Positions 63,000 to 64,000 of a DNA stretch of 64,000 bases are shown in pieces. The DNA comes from Nesterenkonia sandarakina. Its GTDB lineage: Bacteria > Actinomycetota > Actinomycetes > Actinomycetales > Micrococcaceae. The stretch spans positions 1,116,001 to 1,180,000 of the forward strand of contig NZ_JACCFQ010000001.1 of the NCBI RefSeq assembly GCF_013410215.1, written 5' to 3'. The stretch's first letter is position 1. Each line of letters starts with the position of its first letter. The notes under the pieces were generated by a model. It searched no databases. It saw only the letters and a program-made list of their open reading frames with translations, and was not told where the DNA came from. Both the position numbers and the translations under genes were made by a program.

Positions 63000-64000
63000 G
63001 CGCAACAGGGCCCCAGACCGGGATGACCCCTGCCCCGAAGCCCGAGCAGCAGAGCCCCTGGGCCGAGGCCGAAGGCCGACTCTCGCGCGCCCTGCGCGAG
63101 CTGGGTCAGACCTCCTGGGTGGTGACGGTCCTCGCCGTCGTCGTGGCCCTGGTGGTCGGCGCAGTGCTGATCCTCGCCGCCAGCCGGGACGTCCAGGCCA
63201 GCCTCAGCTACTTCTTCGCCCAGCCCAGCGCCTTCCTGGAGACCTCCTTCCAGGTGCTGCGCGAGGCCTACTCCGCATTGTTCCGCGGCGCCGTCTTCGA
63301 CTGGCAGGCGCCCTCCGTGGCACGTTCGATCCGTCCGCTGACCGAGACCATGGTCTACTCGGTGCCGCTGATCCTGGCCGGACTGGGCATCGCGATCGGC
63401 TTCCGCTCCGGGATGCTGAACATCGGTGGTCAGGGCCAGATCATCCTTGGCGCGACCTCCGCCGGGTTCCTGGGCTACGCGCTCTCGATGCCGGTGGGGC
63501 TGCACGTGCTCCTGGCACTGGCCGGCGGCATCCTCGGCGGCGCCATCTGGGGCGGGATCGCAGGTGTGCTCAAGGCGCGCACCGGCGCCAATGAGGTGAT
63601 CGTGACGATCATGCTCAACAACATCGCCATCTACCTCCTCGCCTATCTGCTGCAGCAGCAGTGGTTCAAGCAGACCGGCTCCAACCAGCCGCTCTCGAGC
63701 TCGGTGGATGAATCGGCGCAGCTCTTCTCCCTGCTGGGCCCCGGCTTCCGGCTCCACGCCGGCTTCCTGGTCGCGATCCTGGCGACCATCGCCGTCTGGT
63801 GGCTCCTGGAGCGGTCCACCCTGGGCTTCGAGTTCCGCGCCATCGGAGAGAACCCGGAGGCCGCCCGCACCGCGGGGATCAACGTGCCCAAGGCCACCGC
63901 GCTGGTGCTGGTGATCGCCGGTGGTCTCGCCGGGCTCGGCGGCGCCGCGCACGTGCTGGGCACCGAATACCGGCTGGCCGGCGGAGTCGCCGGCACGCTG
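62996..64000 (+). CDS. Nucleoside-type ABC transporter permease (3' partial)
   Basis: Runs off the right edge; 335 codons are seen. After a 40-residue polar head come a first helix (WVVTVLAVVVALVVGAVLIL), an extracytoplasmic stretch and the permease core with IAIGFRSGMLNIGGQGQI and TGANEVIVTIMLNNIA, which are hallmarks of the BPD_transp_2/YufP (NupP) permeases. GTG 62996 overlaps the ATPase stop, so the two are coupled. A second permease gene (NupQ-like) would be expected to follow outside the window. Confidence 0.93.
   Translation, partial: MSATGPQTGMTPAPKPEQQSPWAEAEGRLSRALRELGQTSWVVTVLAVVVALVVGAVLILAASRDVQASLSYFFAQPSAFLETSFQVLREAYSALFRGAVFDWQAPSVARSIRPLTETMVYSVPLILAGLGIAIGFRSGMLNIGGQGQIILGATSAGFLGYALSMPVGLHVLLALAGGILGGAIWGGIAGVLKARTGANEVIVTIMLNNIAIYLLAYLLQQQWFKQTGSNQPLSSSVDESAQLFSLLGPGFRLHAGFLVAILATIAVWWLLERSTLGFEFRAIGENPEAARTAGINVPKATALVLVIAGGLAGLGGAAHVLGTEYRLAGGVAGTL

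Overview
The window is high-GC DNA with dense genes, GTG starts, Lsr2, ClpC, an arsenate-mycothiol transferase type ArsC and a Pst system preceded by a GTTCACC PHO box. This points to an actinomycete. Gene order and very acidic secreted proteins suggest a Micrococcaceae member, possibly a halotolerant one such as Nesterenkonia; the genus is inference.

Layout. (1) 1-15 kb, sugar utilisation: the 3' end of a CUT1 permease gene and a GH3 glycosidase; a leftward ABC operon (two LplB/LplC-type permeases, lipoprotein binding protein, DUF624 protein) with a LacI regulator just upstream; xylB and xylA with a divergent ROK regulator (xylR); and an aldose-1-epimerase-like gene with a large acidic insertion. 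(2) 15-20 kb: HAD phosphatase, CstA-type peptide/pyruvate transporter, GNAT acetyltransferase and a YcaQ-like DNA glycosylase. (3) 20-43 kb, the conserved actinobacterial housekeeping block, in nearly the order known from Mycobacterium tuberculosis Rv3628c-Rv3585: ppa, an SDR, DUF2342 zincin, tilS, hpt, ftsH, folE, folP, folB-folK fusion, DUF3180, two PH-domain proteins, DUF2520, panC, an M13 peptidase in the place of panD/coaX, lysS, a small membrane protein, lsr2, clpC, DUF3817, radA and then mutY. (4) 44-47 kb, arsenic resistance: acr3-arsC diverging from arsR-arsC2, with two mechanistically different arsenate reductases. (5) 47-50 kb: an anchored secreted protein, an ArgA-like acetyltransferase and a FUSC-family protein. 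(6) 50-56 kb, phosphate uptake: pstSCAB convergent with pit and its DUF47 partner. (7) 56-60 kb: tRNA-Lys(UUU), two poorly known proteins (one with a Q/G/Y-rich repeat head) and an MFS transporter. (8) 60-64 kb: a nucleoside-type BMP/ABC importer that runs off the right edge.

Together the left part imports and degrades (probably xylose- or glucose-containing) oligosaccharides and feeds xylose into the pentose phosphate pathway. The centre makes folate, part of pantothenate and Lys-tRNA, and handles protein and DNA quality control. The right part covers arsenic detoxification and phosphate and nucleoside scavenging.

Recurrent non-coding signals: at least eleven genes have a TANNNT -10 hexamer ending 6-8 nt before the start codon (leaderless-mRNA arrangement); two intergenic palindromic elements share CATCGAGTG arms; several perfect long hairpins lie at gene ends; and there are short intergenic tandem duplications. 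I see no transposase, phage gene, CRISPR array or rRNA. No clearly new multi-gene system stands out; the most unusual items are the acidic insertion in the epimerase, the CATCGAGTG elements and the structured AT-rich leader of lsr2.
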